DNA of 64,000 bases from JBGQOJ01 sp052119585 (GCF_052119585.1 NZ_JBGQOJ010000001.1:434001-498000); one strand, 5' to 3'. Positions 13,297 through 22,411 are shown, counted from the first letter of the stretch. Notes: a model not told the origin generated them from the sequence alone. A program made the numbers and translations.

Positions 13297-13893
13297 TCAG
13301 TTGCTATTTACGGGCGTTTCGGGCTTGACCTCGGACGCAAGCGGCGACAGCCCGAACCATTCGGGGTTTTTCAGCAACCATTTCTGGATTTCCGATGCCG
13401 CATTGCGGGACAGCCGCACCATTTGCTGTTCTTTCGTCTGGGTCAGACCGGACCCAAGAACCGATCCCGCCGACAAATCCTCGAACACGGTCAACTGCTT
13501 GGCTTCGGTGTTCAGTTTGGTCTGCGTTGCGTCGTCGAATATATTGGCGCTGACAACCAGAACCGATTTCGGTTTGACCAGCACCGGAATGCCGATCTGC
13601 CCCAGGGCATAGGCGTCGATCTTGACGCCGATGTGGTACAGCTTGTCCCCGTCATAGGACCCGAACCGGTTGGCGATCTCTGCCTTCAGGGCGGTTTCCC
13701 ACTCCTCGTCCGTGGCCGTGCGCGACAGCGGGCCGATCTGCGGCTCTTTCACCACGACGATATTATACCCAAGCTTGAAGTCGCCCATGTCGGGCTGCGG
13801 CCCTTCCAGATCACCGGGTTTTGCGGTGCAAGCAACCAGACTTGCACCAAGAACAAGCCCCAGAACAGCGCGGCGGGCAGCTTTGAAAATCAT
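13297..13893 (-). CDS. putative lipoprotein, conserved hypothetical
   Basis: The 198-residue protein starts MIFKAARRAVLGLVLGASLV at an ATG (13891-13893) with AAGGA seven bases upstream. A basic, hydrophobic signal ends in the lipobox LVAC (Cys22), so it is probably an outer-membrane or periplasmic lipoprotein. The mature part (GDFKLGYNIVVVKEPQIGPL, then HIGVKIDAYALGQIGIPVLV) has no motif that I recognise. It lies alone between parC and tuf on the same strand. The family seems widespread in Rhodobacteraceae but its function is unknown to me. Confidence 0.8.
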   Translation of the reverse strand: MIFKAARRAVLGLVLGASLVACTAKPGDLEGPQPDMGDFKLGYNIVVVKEPQIGPLSRTATDEEWETALKAEIANRFGSYDGDKLYHIGVKIDAYALGQIGIPVLVKPKSVLVVSANIFDDATQTKLNTEAKQLTVFEDLSAGSVLGSGLTQTKEQQMVRLSRNAASEIQKWLLKNPEWFGLSPLASEVKPETPVNSN

Positions 13894-13982
13894 CGGGGCA
13901 TCCTTTTTTGACGTGTCCCATGGATAGATCAGCACGGAACAGGGTGCAATCTTGCGTATGGCGGGCAGGCGAAATCCACCGC

Positions 13983-16331
13983 CTAGTTGAACTTGTTGTT
14001 CCTTGGAAAGCCGTAAGGCGGACGCTTGCCCACACCGGCACGTTTACCCAGCCATTCGGTCATGTCCGGTTCGTGCCGCGTTTTGCCGCCACCCATCGAC
14101 CAGAACAGACCATCCGACCAGTTGAAAGTGGTCAGGTCGGACAAGCCGCCGTCCAGTTCCAGCGCCCCCTGACGCCCACGCGCCATGTTGTATTTCTGGA
14201 TTCGCACGCCCTTGCCGCGTCCCATTTCCGGCATCTCGGCCGCGGGGAAGACCAGAAACTTGCCGTTCTCGCTGATTACGGCAACATGGTCGCCCTTGAC
14301 CGGAATACAGATGGCAGCCTTCGCATCGTCCTTGACGTTCAGCACCTGCTTGCCGGCACGGGTCTGCGCGATCACATCATCTTCGGGCACGACAAACCCG
14401 TCGCCGGCATTGGACGCGACCAGCAGTTTTCGCCCGGGAACATGGATGAACATATCTACGATTTCAGTGTCGTTCGGCAGATCGACCATCAGCCGCAGCG
14501 GTTCGCCCATGCCGCGCCCGCCGGGCAGCAAATGCGCCCCCACCGTGTAGAATCGCCCGTTGCTGCCAAACACCAGCAGCCGGTCCGTGGTCTCGGCGTG
14601 GAAGGCAAAACGCCCCGCGTCGCCATCCTTGAACTTCAGCTCCTGATCCAGCGCGACATGACCCTTCATCGCGCGGATCCAGCCCATCCGGGAGCAGACA
14701 ACCGTGATTGACTCGCGCTCGATCATCGCCTCGATCGGCACATCGCCCATCTCGGCAAACTCTCCGAACATCGTGCGCCGCGCCCCGCCGACACTGTCTT
14801 TGCCGAATTGTTTGCGGGTGTCGCGCAGCTGTTCCGAAATCCGGTTCCACTGCAACGTCTCGCTGTCCAGCAGGTCTTCGATTTCGGCCCGCTCCAGCAT
14901 CAGCGCGTCGCGTTCGCGCACCAGCTCGATCTCTTCCAGACGCCGCAAGGACCGCAGACGCATGTTCAGGATCGCCTCGGCCTGAACCTCGCTCAGCGTG
15001 AACTCTTCGCCCGCCGCCAAGGCAACCGGCGAAACATAGTCCTTCTCAGACACCGCGCGGACATGATCCCTGCCCCAGTCCTCGACCATCAGGGCGGACT
15101 TGGGGTCGTTGTCATAGCGGATAATGTCGATCACGCGGTCCAGATTGAGGAAGGCAATGATAAAGCCTTCGAGAATTTCCAACCGGTGGTCGATCTTGTC
15201 CATCCGGTACTGGCTGCGCCGGACCAAAACCTCGCGGCGGTGATCAAGGAACGCGCGCAGCACCTCTTTCATGCTGCAAACCTTGGGCGTGCGCCCGTCG
15301 ATCAGCACGTTCATGTTCATGCTGAACCGCACTTCCAGTTCCGTCTGGCGGAACATCATGCCCATCAGAACCTCTGGATCGACGTTGCGCGATTTCGGCT
15401 CCAGCACCAGCCGGACATCCTCGGCGGATTCGTCCCGCACATCGCCCAGAACAAGGATCTTCTTGTTCTGAAGCAACTCGGCGATCTTTTCGATCAGCTT
15501 GGATTTCTGAACCTGATAGGGGATCTCGGTGACAACAATCTGCCACTGGCCGCGCCCCAGATCCTCGACCTCCCACTTGGCCCGCAGCCGGAACGATCCG
15601 CGCCCGGTGCGGTAGGCCTCGATCATATTCTCTCGTGGCTCGACAATCGTGCCGCCGGTCGGAAAATCCGGCCCCTGAACATAGTTCATCAGGGTCTCGT
15701 CCCGCGCATCCGGTGTCTTGATCAGATGCAGACAGGCATCAATCAACTCTCCGATGTTATGCGGGGGGATATTCGTGGCCATGCCCACCGCGATCCCGCT
15801 GGACCCGTTGGCAAGAAGGTTGGGAAACGACGCAGGCAAGACCACAGGTTCGGTCAGCGTGCCGTCATAATTCTCGCGGAAATCGACGGCGTTTTCCGAT
15901 AGCCCCTCTAGCAGGGCCTCGGCAGCGGCGGTCATCCGCGCCTCTGTATACCGCGCGGCAGCGGGGTTATCACCGTCGATGTTGCCAAAGTTGCCCTGCC
16001 CGTCGACCAACGGATAGCGCACGTTGAAATCCTGCGCCAAACGGGCCATCGCGTCGTAAATCGCGGCATCACCGTGGGGGTGATAGTTGCCCATCACATC
16101 GCCGCTGATCTTGGCCGATTTCCGGAAACCACCGTTCGAGGCCAGCTTCAGCTCTCGCATCGCGTAAAGAATGCGGCGGTGAACAGGCTTCAACCCGTCG
16201 CGCGCATCCGGCAGGGCGCGGTGCATGATTGTCGATAGCGCATAGGTCAGATACCGGTCGCCAAGCGCGCGGCGCAGCGGTTCGGACACATTGCGAGGGT
16301 CATCTTCGGGCGGAATAATAATGTCGTTCAT
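13983..16331 (-). CDS. parC: DNA topoisomerase IV subunit A (ParC)
   Basis: ParC cleaves and rejoins DNA with ParE to separate daughter chromosomes. The 782-residue protein starts MNDIIIPPEDDPRNVSEPLR. The active-site tyrosine is Tyr128 in AARYTEARM. The C-terminal part has only a few beta-pinwheel blades and ends GFPRNNKFN, and the length is well below GyrA, which favours ParC over GyrA. In the quinolone region HPHGDAAIYD, Ala89 and Asp93 occupy the positions of Ser80 and Glu84 of E. coli ParC. It is a single gene divergent from the SH3-domain gene. Confidence 0.93.
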   Translation of the reverse strand: MNDIIIPPEDDPRNVSEPLRRALGDRYLTYALSTIMHRALPDARDGLKPVHRRILYAMRELKLASNGGFRKSAKISGDVMGNYHPHGDAAIYDAMARLAQDFNVRYPLVDGQGNFGNIDGDNPAAARYTEARMTAAAEALLEGLSENAVDFRENYDGTLTEPVVLPASFPNLLANGSSGIAVGMATNIPPHNIGELIDACLHLIKTPDARDETLMNYVQGPDFPTGGTIVEPRENMIEAYRTGRGSFRLRAKWEVEDLGRGQWQIVVTEIPYQVQKSKLIEKIAELLQNKKILVLGDVRDESAEDVRLVLEPKSRNVDPEVLMGMMFRQTELEVRFSMNMNVLIDGRTPKVCSMKEVLRAFLDHRREVLVRRSQYRMDKIDHRLEILEGFIIAFLNLDRVIDIIRYDNDPKSALMVEDWGRDHVRAVSEKDYVSPVALAAGEEFTLSEVQAEAILNMRLRSLRRLEEIELVRERDALMLERAEIEDLLDSETLQWNRISEQLRDTRKQFGKDSVGGARRTMFGEFAEMGDVPIEAMIERESITVVCSRMGWIRAMKGHVALDQELKFKDGDAGRFAFHAETTDRLLVFGSNGRFYTVGAHLLPGGRGMGEPLRLMVDLPNDTEIVDMFIHVPGRKLLVASNAGDGFVVPEDDVIAQTRAGKQVLNVKDDAKAAICIPVKGDHVAVISENGKFLVFPAAEMPEMGRGKGVRIQKYNMARGRQGALELDGGLSDLTTFNWSDGLFWSMGGGKTRHEPDMTEWLGKRAGVGKRPPYGFPRNNKFN

Positions 16332-16457
16332 GGCTTGGTGATACCTCTGTGGCAATCACAGGTAAAGAATCCAACTGACGATATCGCCAATTCTTTCCCC
16401 GTACCGCCGCCGACAGGATTTTCTATGGTCGCTCCAGACATAAACCGGAGAAAGAAA

Positions 16458-16928
16458 ATGGTCAGGTTGGCGGCCCTGTTGGGGCTTGGCGTTTGGTTGG
16501 TTCTGTTGATCGCAGGCAACGGCGAGACCGCGCAACCCGCGCGGACACAGACCGCAAGGGTCAGCCAGTCGCCCTTTGCCGCCACGCACACGATCACAAA
16601 GGACACTGAATTTTCCACGGAAAAGCAGGTCATTCCGGCAAACGCCAAAACGCCGCAGGTCAACCCGTTGGTCGTGCCGACAGAGGCCGCACAGCGGGCA
16701 ATCAAAAAGCAGCCAGAGGCGGAAAACGTCCGGTATGTGATCGGTGCCCGTGTCAACCTTCGTGCCGAACCCACTACAAAAAGTGCAATTCTTGCCAAAC
16801 TCGAATTCGGCACAAAGGCGATCGCGTTGCAGACGAATGATGACGGCTGGGTCCGGATTCGGCATGTGGGCAGCGGGATTGAGGGCTTCATGGCCAAGAC
16901 GTTCCTGCGCATCAACCCACCCGGATAA
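16458..16928 (+). CDS. membrane-anchored SH3-domain protein
   Basis: The 156-residue protein has an N-terminal hydrophobic anchor or signal (MVRLAALLGLGVWLVLLIAG), a Pro/Thr-rich linker, and a C-terminal bacterial SH3 domain (about residues 90-154; VRYVIGARVNLRAEPTTKSA and DDGWVRIRHV). Such domains usually bind cell-wall peptides. The ATG at 16458 follows GGAGAAAGAAA and fits a signal; in-frame starts upstream would overlap the parC promoter region. It is divergent from parC and probably acts in the periplasm. The exact role is unknown. Confidence 0.8.
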   Translation: MVRLAALLGLGVWLVLLIAGNGETAQPARTQTARVSQSPFAATHTITKDTEFSTEKQVIPANAKTPQVNPLVVPTEAAQRAIKKQPEAENVRYVIGARVNLRAEPTTKSAILAKLEFGTKAIALQTNDDGWVRIRHVGSGIEGFMAKTFLRINPPG

Positions 16929-16990
16929 TGCCCGATTGAGGTCTTTACCCATATGCCATAACTTGCCCAAAATTCTCTTGGGGCAGTCTT

Positions 16991-17818
16991 GTGGCACAAA
17001 AATCCATCCTGATAACCGGATGTTCGTCCGGCATAGGCTATGACGCGGCCCATACATTGGCCAAACGGGGGTGGCGCGTCTTTGCCACCTGCCGGTCACA
17101 GAACGATTGCGACCGCTTGATCGCCGAAGGCCTGGAAAGCTTTCCCCTTGATTATGCTAATGAATCCAGCATTCAGGTTGCCCTTTCCAACGTCCTCTCC
17201 CGCACAGGTGGCACGCTCGATGCCCTGTATAACAACGGCGCGTTCGGAATTCCGGGCGCCGTCGAGGATCTGCCGCGCGCCGCCCTGCGCTCTATCTTCG
17301 AGACAAACCTGTTCGGGTATCACGATCTGACATGCCGGGTGATCCCTGTCATGCGTGCGCAGGGCCATGGGCGGATCATCAACTGCTCGTCCGTTCTGGG
17401 CCTTGCTGCGCTGAAATGGCGCGGGGCCTACAATTCAACCAAATTTGCGATGGAAGGGCTGACCGACACCCTGCGGATCGAAATGCGCGACACCGATATA
17501 AAAATCATCCTGATCGAGCCCGGCCCGGTCACCAGCAAGATCCGCGTCAATTCGATTCCGCATTTCGAAAAATGGATCGACTGGCAAGGCTCTGCCCGCG
17601 CCACGCAATACGACGCGCTGAAAACGCGGCTTTACGCGTCCAGCGGCCCGGACACGTTCGAATTGCCCGCCTCTGCGGTCAGCGCGAAACTGGTGCACGC
17701 GCTGGAAAGCGCCAAACCCCGTCCGCGCTATTATGTCACGACCCCCACCTATGTTATGGGGTTCTTACGCCGTATTCTGTCGACCCGCGCGCTGGACTGG
17801 ATAATCGCGAAAGCATGA
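16991..17818 (+). CDS. short-chain dehydrogenase/reductase
   Basis: A 275-residue classical SDR begins at GTG (16991-16993), MAQKSILITGCSSGIGYDAA. The NAD(P)-binding TGCSSGIG is at residues 9-16, the NNGAFG motif near 84, the catalytic Ser in INCSSVLG and the YNSTK Tyr/Lys pair near 155-159. The first strand is followed by a basic ATCRS turn, which suggests NADP preference. The C-terminal tail (YYVTTPTYVMGFLRRILSTR) is typical of YbbO-like members. Substrate is unknown. It may be co-transcribed with the small membrane protein downstream (63-base gap). Confidence 0.88.
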   Translation: MAQKSILITGCSSGIGYDAAHTLAKRGWRVFATCRSQNDCDRLIAEGLESFPLDYANESSIQVALSNVLSRTGGTLDALYNNGAFGIPGAVEDLPRAALRSIFETNLFGYHDLTCRVIPVMRAQGHGRIINCSSVLGLAALKWRGAYNSTKFAMEGLTDTLRIEMRDTDIKIILIEPGPVTSKIRVNSIPHFEKWIDWQGSARATQYDALKTRLYASSGPDTFELPASAVSAKLVHALESAKPRPRYYVTTPTYVMGFLRRILSTRALDWIIAKA

Positions 17819-17881
17819 CCTTGGGGTTCGCCTTTTCCCTTGCCACCGCTAAGTCGCCCCGAAACAACAAAGGACAGACTT

Positions 17882-18088
17882 ATGTTAAAAGATCCGCTTT
17901 TTATTCTCGTCGCCGTTTCGGTGCTGGTTGTGGTGGGCATACTGATGTTCGGTATCGGCACCTTCGCCAAGGGAGGAGAGTTCAACAAGAAGCACGCGAA
18001 CAAGATCATGCGCTACCGAATCGCCGCTCAGGCTGTCGCCGTGATTGTGATTCTTTTGTTCGTTTTCGTCCGCCGCATGGGGAATTGA
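17882..18088 (+). CDS. small two-helix membrane protein (HIG1-like)
   Basis: A 68-residue protein has two transmembrane helices (about residues 5-25 and 42-62) joined by a polar loop with GGEFNKKHANKIMRYRIAAQ. The Asn-Lys-Met-Arg-x-Arg-x-x-x-Gln loop resembles the HIG1 domain found in respiratory-chain assembly factors. The ATG at 17882 has AAAGGACAG upstream. It ends one base before the adenosyltransferase gene, so the two are translationally coupled. Function in this context is unknown; the HIG1 assignment is by pattern only. Confidence 0.75.
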   Translation: MLKDPLFILVAVSVLVVVGILMFGIGTFAKGGEFNKKHANKIMRYRIAAQAVAVIVILLFVFVRRMGN

Positions 18089-18089
18089 G

Positions 18090-18662
18090 ATGGTTGTTCT
18101 GAACAAGATCTACACAAAAACCGGCGACGACGGGGAAACCGCGCTGGGTAACGGTGCCCGTGTCGCAAAGCATTCTATCCGCGTTAACGCCTATGGCACG
18201 GTGGACGAGGCAAATGCCACCGTCGGCCTTGCCCGCCAGCATTCCACCGGTGAAATGGACGCCCTGCTGGCAATGATTCAAAACGACCTGTTCGATCTTG
18301 GCGCGGATCTGTGCCGCCCCGACATGGAAAAAGACGTGACATCCGACTATCCGCCTTTGCGCATGGCCGACGCACAAGTCACGCGCCTGGAACGTGAAAT
18401 CGACGTGATGAACGCCGTTCTGGAGCCCCTGCGGTCCTTCATTTTGCCCGGCGGGTCCGCCCTTGCCGCTCATCTTCACCTGTGCCGAACGGTATCACGG
18501 CGCGCGGAACGCCTCACGGTAGAGCTTGCCACACTGGAATCGATCAACCCCGCTGCGGTCAAATACCTGAACCGTCTGTCTGACTGGTTCTTTGTCGCGG
18601 GGCGCATCGCCAACAATGACGGCAAGGACGACGTGTTGTGGGTGCCCGGTAAAAACCGCTAA
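18090..18662 (+). CDS. cob(I)alamin adenosyltransferase, PduO type
   Basis: The enzyme transfers the 5'-deoxyadenosyl group of ATP to cob(I)alamin. The 190-residue protein has the N-terminal ATP-binding TKTGDDGETALGNGARVAK (residues 9-27), RVNAYGTVDEANATVGLAR, and the C-terminal SRRAERLTVELA...NRLSDWFFVAGR block of the PduO/MMAB family. It supplies adenosylcobalamin, needed by methylmalonyl- and ethylmalonyl-CoA mutases, which fits the mcd gene in this window. It lies 146 bases upstream of etfB and may or may not be co-transcribed with it. Confidence 0.93.
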   Translation: MVVLNKIYTKTGDDGETALGNGARVAKHSIRVNAYGTVDEANATVGLARQHSTGEMDALLAMIQNDLFDLGADLCRPDMEKDVTSDYPPLRMADAQVTRLEREIDVMNAVLEPLRSFILPGGSALAAHLHLCRTVSRRAERLTVELATLESINPAAVKYLNRLSDWFFVAGRIANNDGKDDVLWVPGKNR

Positions 18663-18808
18663 TCACCGAAAAATAAAGAAACGCGGCGTCCATGAACCGC
18701 ATCTTGTCGATTTTGCCCTGTTTTCCCGCGCGGCCATTGGGTAATAAAATTGCGAGAGCTTGGACGGGGCTGCATGTCCGCCCCATGATTTAAGGGAGTT
18801 ACACGCCG

Positions 18809-19567
18809 ATGAAGGTGCTCGTACCAGTCAAACGCGTGATCGACTATAACGTGAAAGTTCGTGTCAAAGCGGATGGCAGCGGCGTCGATCTTGCGAATGT
18901 CAAAATGTCGATGAACCCGTTTGACGAAATTGCCGTCGAACAGGCAATCCGGCTGAAAGAGGCCGGTCAGGTCGATGAAATCATCGCGGTTTCCATTGGC
19001 GTGAAGCAATCGCAAGAAACCCTGCGCACGGCATTGGCCATGGGTGCCGACCGCGCGATCCTGATCATCGCCTCGGAAGATGTGCACAATGACATCGAAC
19101 CGCTGGCCGTGGCCAAATTGTTGAAGGCTGTCGTCGATGAAGAGCAGCCAGGCCTGATCCTGTGCGGCAAGCAAGCGATCGACAATGACATGAACGCAAC
19201 CGGCCAGATGTTGGCTGCGCTTCTGGGGTGGTCGCAGGCAACATTCGCGTCCAAGCTGGACATCGCAGGTGACACCGCCACCGTCACACGCGAAGTGGAC
19301 GGCGGCCTTCAGACGATTTCGGTCAAAATGCCGGCAGTCGTCACAGTCGATCTTCGCCTGAACGAGCCGCGCTATGCCTCTTTGCCGAACATCATGAAGG
19401 CCAAGAAAAAGCAGTTAGACGAGAAAACCGCAGCCGACTATGGCGTCGACGTCACGCCGCGCCTTGTCGTCCAAAAAACCGTAGAACCAAGCACACGCAA
19501 GGCCGGTATAAAGGTTGGTTCGGTGGACGAACTGGTTTCGAAACTTAAAGAAGTGGGGGCAATCTGA
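18809..19567 (+). CDS. etfB: electron transfer flavoprotein subunit beta
   Basis: EtfB binds AMP and pairs with EtfA to accept electrons from acyl-CoA dehydrogenases and pass them to ETF:ubiquinone oxidoreductase. The 252-residue protein starts MKVLVPVKRVIDYNVKVRVK after GGGAG. The signature block ALAMGADRAILI and the C-terminal MKAKKKQLDE recognition loop are present. It overlaps etfA by one base (TGATG). The acyl-CoA dehydrogenase Mcd at 30.7 kb is a likely electron donor. Confidence 0.97.
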   Translation: MKVLVPVKRVIDYNVKVRVKADGSGVDLANVKMSMNPFDEIAVEQAIRLKEAGQVDEIIAVSIGVKQSQETLRTALAMGADRAILIIASEDVHNDIEPLAVAKLLKAVVDEEQPGLILCGKQAIDNDMNATGQMLAALLGWSQATFASKLDIAGDTATVTREVDGGLQTISVKMPAVVTVDLRLNEPRYASLPNIMKAKKKQLDEKTAADYGVDVTPRLVVQKTVEPSTRKAGIKVGSVDELVSKLKEVGAI

Positions 19568-20493
19568 TGGCTGTTCTTCTCCTTGCAGAAGTCGCGAACG
19601 GGCAGCTTGCCACGGACGCGGTTGCAAAAACCCTGACCGCGCTGGCGCCACTGGGCGAAATCCATGTGCTCGTTGCCGGGCAGGGCGGCGATGCCGCAGC
19701 CGCCGAAGCCGCCACGTTGTCGGGCGTCGGCAAAGTGCTCTTTGCGGGCGACCACGGGTTTTGCCATACCTTGGCCGAGCCGGTCGCCGATCTGATCGTG
19801 TCACTGGCCGGGAACTATGCCCAAATCGCGGCCCCTTCGACGTCGGATGCCAAGAATGTTCTGCCCCGGGTCGCTGCACTCCTTGACGTGATGATGATTT
19901 CTGACGTCACCGCAGTCATCGACGCCGAGACGTTCGAGCGCCCGATCTATGCCGGAAATGCGATCCAGACAGTGAAATCGTCCGACAGCGTCAAGGTCAT
20001 GACGATCCGCACCGCCGGGTTCGACGCGGCTGCGGCTGGCAATGCCGCACCGGTCGAAACCATCGGAAACAGCGCAAGCAGTGGCCTGTCCGAATGGGTC
20101 GAAGACAAGGTTGCCGCCTCTGATCGCCCCGAGCTGACCTCTGCCGGTGTCGTTGTCTCCGGTGGTCGCGGTGTCGGGTCCGAGGCGGATTTTGCCTTGA
20201 TCGAAACGCTGGCCGACAAACTGGGTGCGGCGGTCGGCGCGTCCCGCGCGGCCGTCGACAGCGGCTATGCACCGAACGACTGGCAGGTCGGGCAAACCGG
20301 CAAGGTCGTCGCGCCGGACCTTTACATCGCTGTCGGGATTTCCGGCGCGATCCAGCATTTGGCCGGAATGAAAGATTCGAAGGTCATCGTCGCGATCAAC
20401 AAAGACGAAGAAGCGCCGATCTTTCAGGTTGCCGACTTCGGATTGGTCGCTGATCTGTTCACTGCAGTGCCGGAGTTGATCGAAAAGCTGTAA
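19567..20493 (+). CDS. etfA: electron transfer flavoprotein subunit alpha
   Basis: EtfA carries the FAD. The 308-residue protein has the C-terminal FAD domain with SGGRGVGSEADF (about residues 198-209), GASRAAVDSGYAPNDWQVGQTG in two parts near 225-246, and AVGISGAIQHLAGMKDSK, all typical. It begins within the etfB stop and ends before a strong terminator at 20512-20549, so etfBA is a two-gene unit. Confidence 0.97.
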   Translation: MAVLLLAEVANGQLATDAVAKTLTALAPLGEIHVLVAGQGGDAAAAEAATLSGVGKVLFAGDHGFCHTLAEPVADLIVSLAGNYAQIAAPSTSDAKNVLPRVAALLDVMMISDVTAVIDAETFERPIYAGNAIQTVKSSDSVKVMTIRTAGFDAAAAGNAAPVETIGNSASSGLSEWVEDKVAASDRPELTSAGVVVSGGRGVGSEADFALIETLADKLGAAVGASRAAVDSGYAPNDWQVGQTGKVVAPDLYIAVGISGAIQHLAGMKDSKVIVAINKDEEAPIFQVADFGLVADLFTAVPELIEKL

Positions 20494-20511
20494 GCCAGTC
20501 AACTGCACGGC

Positions 20512-20549
20512 AAAAGGCCCGCCCTGAACCGGCGGGCCTTTTGTATTTC
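20512..20549 (+). terminator. Rho-independent terminator after etfA
   Basis: A perfect 12-bp stem (AAAAGGCCCGCC with GGCGGGCCTTTT) with a 7-base loop is followed by GTATTTC, 18 bases after the etfA stop. Because the stem begins with A's and ends with T's it can also terminate the convergent gene on the minus strand, whose stop lies at 20548. Confidence 0.92.
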
Positions 20550-21375
20550 AAGTCATTTCCGCCAGGACATCGGCCAAGGCCCACGCCACTTCTTCATGTG
20601 CGCCGACACCGAGCATTTCTTTCGCAATGGGCCCCTCCATCGAAGAATAGACCATACCACTGCTTCCCATCATCAGCGCCGCGTCCGAAGGAACGACCTC
20701 TACCACTCTGGTGACCAAAGGGCGGATTCTCTCGATCATTTGCCGGTCAACGAAAAGCGGATCGCAGCCCAGTTGCCGAACCTTATCGTAATCATCCGGC
20801 GTATGACCGGCCATCCACAATAGCACCGTTTTGCCCTCGATCTTACCCAGAAGCGCGGACATGCGCGCATACCACGCGTCTTTCAGCTCTTCCCGCAGAA
20901 TTTCGAACTTTTCCGGAGATTGATGATAAAGCGTGCCCAGCAGATGTCGCGTAAAATTGAAATCGGTAAAATCCACATCGCGAAAGATTGATTTCATCAA
21001 ACTGGACGCGCGCAGGAACCTGTCGTTCCGGCGCGGATGCACGGCATAGAACCGGTTCGACATATTCTGCACACCCATAACCTGAACAATGGTCACATGC
21101 GCACCCGAGCATGCGCCAAGAACAGTCGGGTCCTGAATGAACACATCCGCGCCCGCATTCATGCATCCAAAATTCACCGTCGTAATCCCGCTCAGTTCCT
21201 CTACCCGTTGCGGATAGGGGGATCTTATGAACTTGCCATAGGTTTCCGTCCCGCCAAGAGCCGCAATATACCGCCCCTCCAACCCCCGACGAGGTCCGCG
21301 AAACGTCAGTCTCGACTTGCCATACCGGCACGGATAGTAATCAAGCGCGTTTGCGCCAAGGTTTTCATAGGCCAT
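20548..21375 (-). CDS. DUF6473-like conserved protein
   Basis: The 275-residue protein starts MAYENLGANALDYYPCRYGK. Features are a GGTETYGKF block near residue 42, VNFGCMNAGADVFIQDP near 68-84, and LLWMAGHTPDDYD near 188. This pattern matches what I remember as DUF6473, a family common in Roseobacter-group genomes and often near sulfotransferase-like genes; the family name is from memory. The GGTE/NFGCMNAG layout resembles a nucleotide- or ester-binding fold but no catalytic set is clear. It is convergent with etfA and divergent from the hydroxybutyryl-CoA dehydrogenase gene. Confidence 0.7.
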   Translation of the reverse strand: MAYENLGANALDYYPCRYGKSRLTFRGPRRGLEGRYIAALGGTETYGKFIRSPYPQRVEELSGITTVNFGCMNAGADVFIQDPTVLGACSGAHVTIVQVMGVQNMSNRFYAVHPRRNDRFLRASSLMKSIFRDVDFTDFNFTRHLLGTLYHQSPEKFEILREELKDAWYARMSALLGKIEGKTVLLWMAGHTPDDYDKVRQLGCDPLFVDRQMIERIRPLVTRVVEVVPSDAALMMGSSGMVYSSMEGPIAKEMLGVGAHEEVAWALADVLAEMT

Positions 21376-21535
21376 TTTTCCCACCACGTTTTCGACTCAC
21401 CCTTGGTCAATCTGCCGTGCTTGGGTTTCCAATCTGCTAAAGGGAAAAGTTTAGTCAATCTTTGTTCGGGCTTCGCCCTTGCGCCGTGCGGGGGACCGCC
21501 GATAAGGTTGCGGCGAACAGGCAAGGGGCATCGGT

Positions 21536-22411
21536 ATGGAAATCAAATCAGTCGGGATCGTCGGCGCGGGCCAAATGGGCAACGGAATCGCCCATGTATT
21601 CGCATTGGCCGGTTTTGACGTGTTGATGACCGACATTTCGCAGGACAGTCTGGATAGTGCCGTGGCGCTTATTCAGCGCAACCTTGATCGTCAGGTACAG
21701 CGCGAAAAAATCAGCGCCGAAGATGTTGCCAAGACAATGGCGCGCATCAAGACGACGTTGAAACTGGCGGATCTGGGGCAAAGCGATCTGGTGATCGAAG
21801 CCGCGACAGAGCGTGAAACCGTCAAGACCGCCATCTTCGAGGACCTTCTACCGCACCTGAAACCTTCGACGATATTGACATCGAACACGTCGTCTATCTC
21901 GATCACGCGTCTGGCGTCGCGCACGGACCGGCCCGAGAAATTCATGGGGTTTCACTTTATGAACCCCGTCCCGATCATGCAGTTGGTGGAACTGATCCGC
22001 GGTATCGCAACCAACGAAGAGACATTCAACGCCTGTCTGGCCGTCGTTGAAAAGCTGGGCAAGACCTCTGCCTCGGCCGAGGATTTTCCCGGGTTCATCG
22101 TGAACCGCATCCTGATGCCCATGATCAACGAGGCGATCTATACCCTTTACGAAGGCGTAGGATCGGTGAAATCCATCGACACATCCCTGAAACTTGGTGC
22201 CAACCACCCGATGGGGCCGCTTGAATTGGCCGATTTCATTGGTCTGGACACATGTCTTTCGATCATGAACGTGCTGCACGACGGGCTGGCCGACACCAAA
22301 TACCGGCCCTGCCCCCTGCTGACGAAATATGTTGAGGCGGGCTGGCTGGGACGGAAAACGGACCGGGGTTTCTATGATTACCGTGGACCCGAGCCTGTCC
22401 CGACGCGCTAG
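21536..22411 (+). CDS. hbd: 3-hydroxybutyryl-CoA dehydrogenase
   Basis: The enzyme interconverts acetoacetyl-CoA and 3-hydroxybutyryl-CoA with NAD(P). The 291-residue protein has the Rossmann motif GAGQMGNG at residues 10-17, the catalytic HFMNPVPIMQLVELI segment near 138-152, and the C-terminal domain with FIVNRILMPMINEAI and NHPMGPLELADFIGLD. The ATG at 21536 follows CAAGGGGC. It fits polyhydroxybutyrate turnover, butyrate oxidation and the ethylmalonyl-CoA pathway. Its TAG overlaps the TAG of the convergent acyltransferase gene on the other strand. The symbol paaH is also used for this family. Confidence 0.93.
   Translation: MEIKSVGIVGAGQMGNGIAHVFALAGFDVLMTDISQDSLDSAVALIQRNLDRQVQREKISAEDVAKTMARIKTTLKLADLGQSDLVIEAATERETVKTAIFEDLLPHLKPSTILTSNTSSISITRLASRTDRPEKFMGFHFMNPVPIMQLVELIRGIATNEETFNACLAVVEKLGKTSASAEDFPGFIVNRILMPMINEAIYTLYEGVGSVKSIDTSLKLGANHPMGPLELADFIGLDTCLSIMNVLHDGLADTKYRPCPLLTKYVEAGWLGRKTDRGFYDYRGPEPVPTR

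Noticed and set aside
13983..16331. GyrA as an alternative name for the topoisomerase gene
   Set aside because: Length (782 residues), the short C-terminal blade region and the terminal sequence fit ParC; GyrA would be about 900 residues with a full pinwheel.
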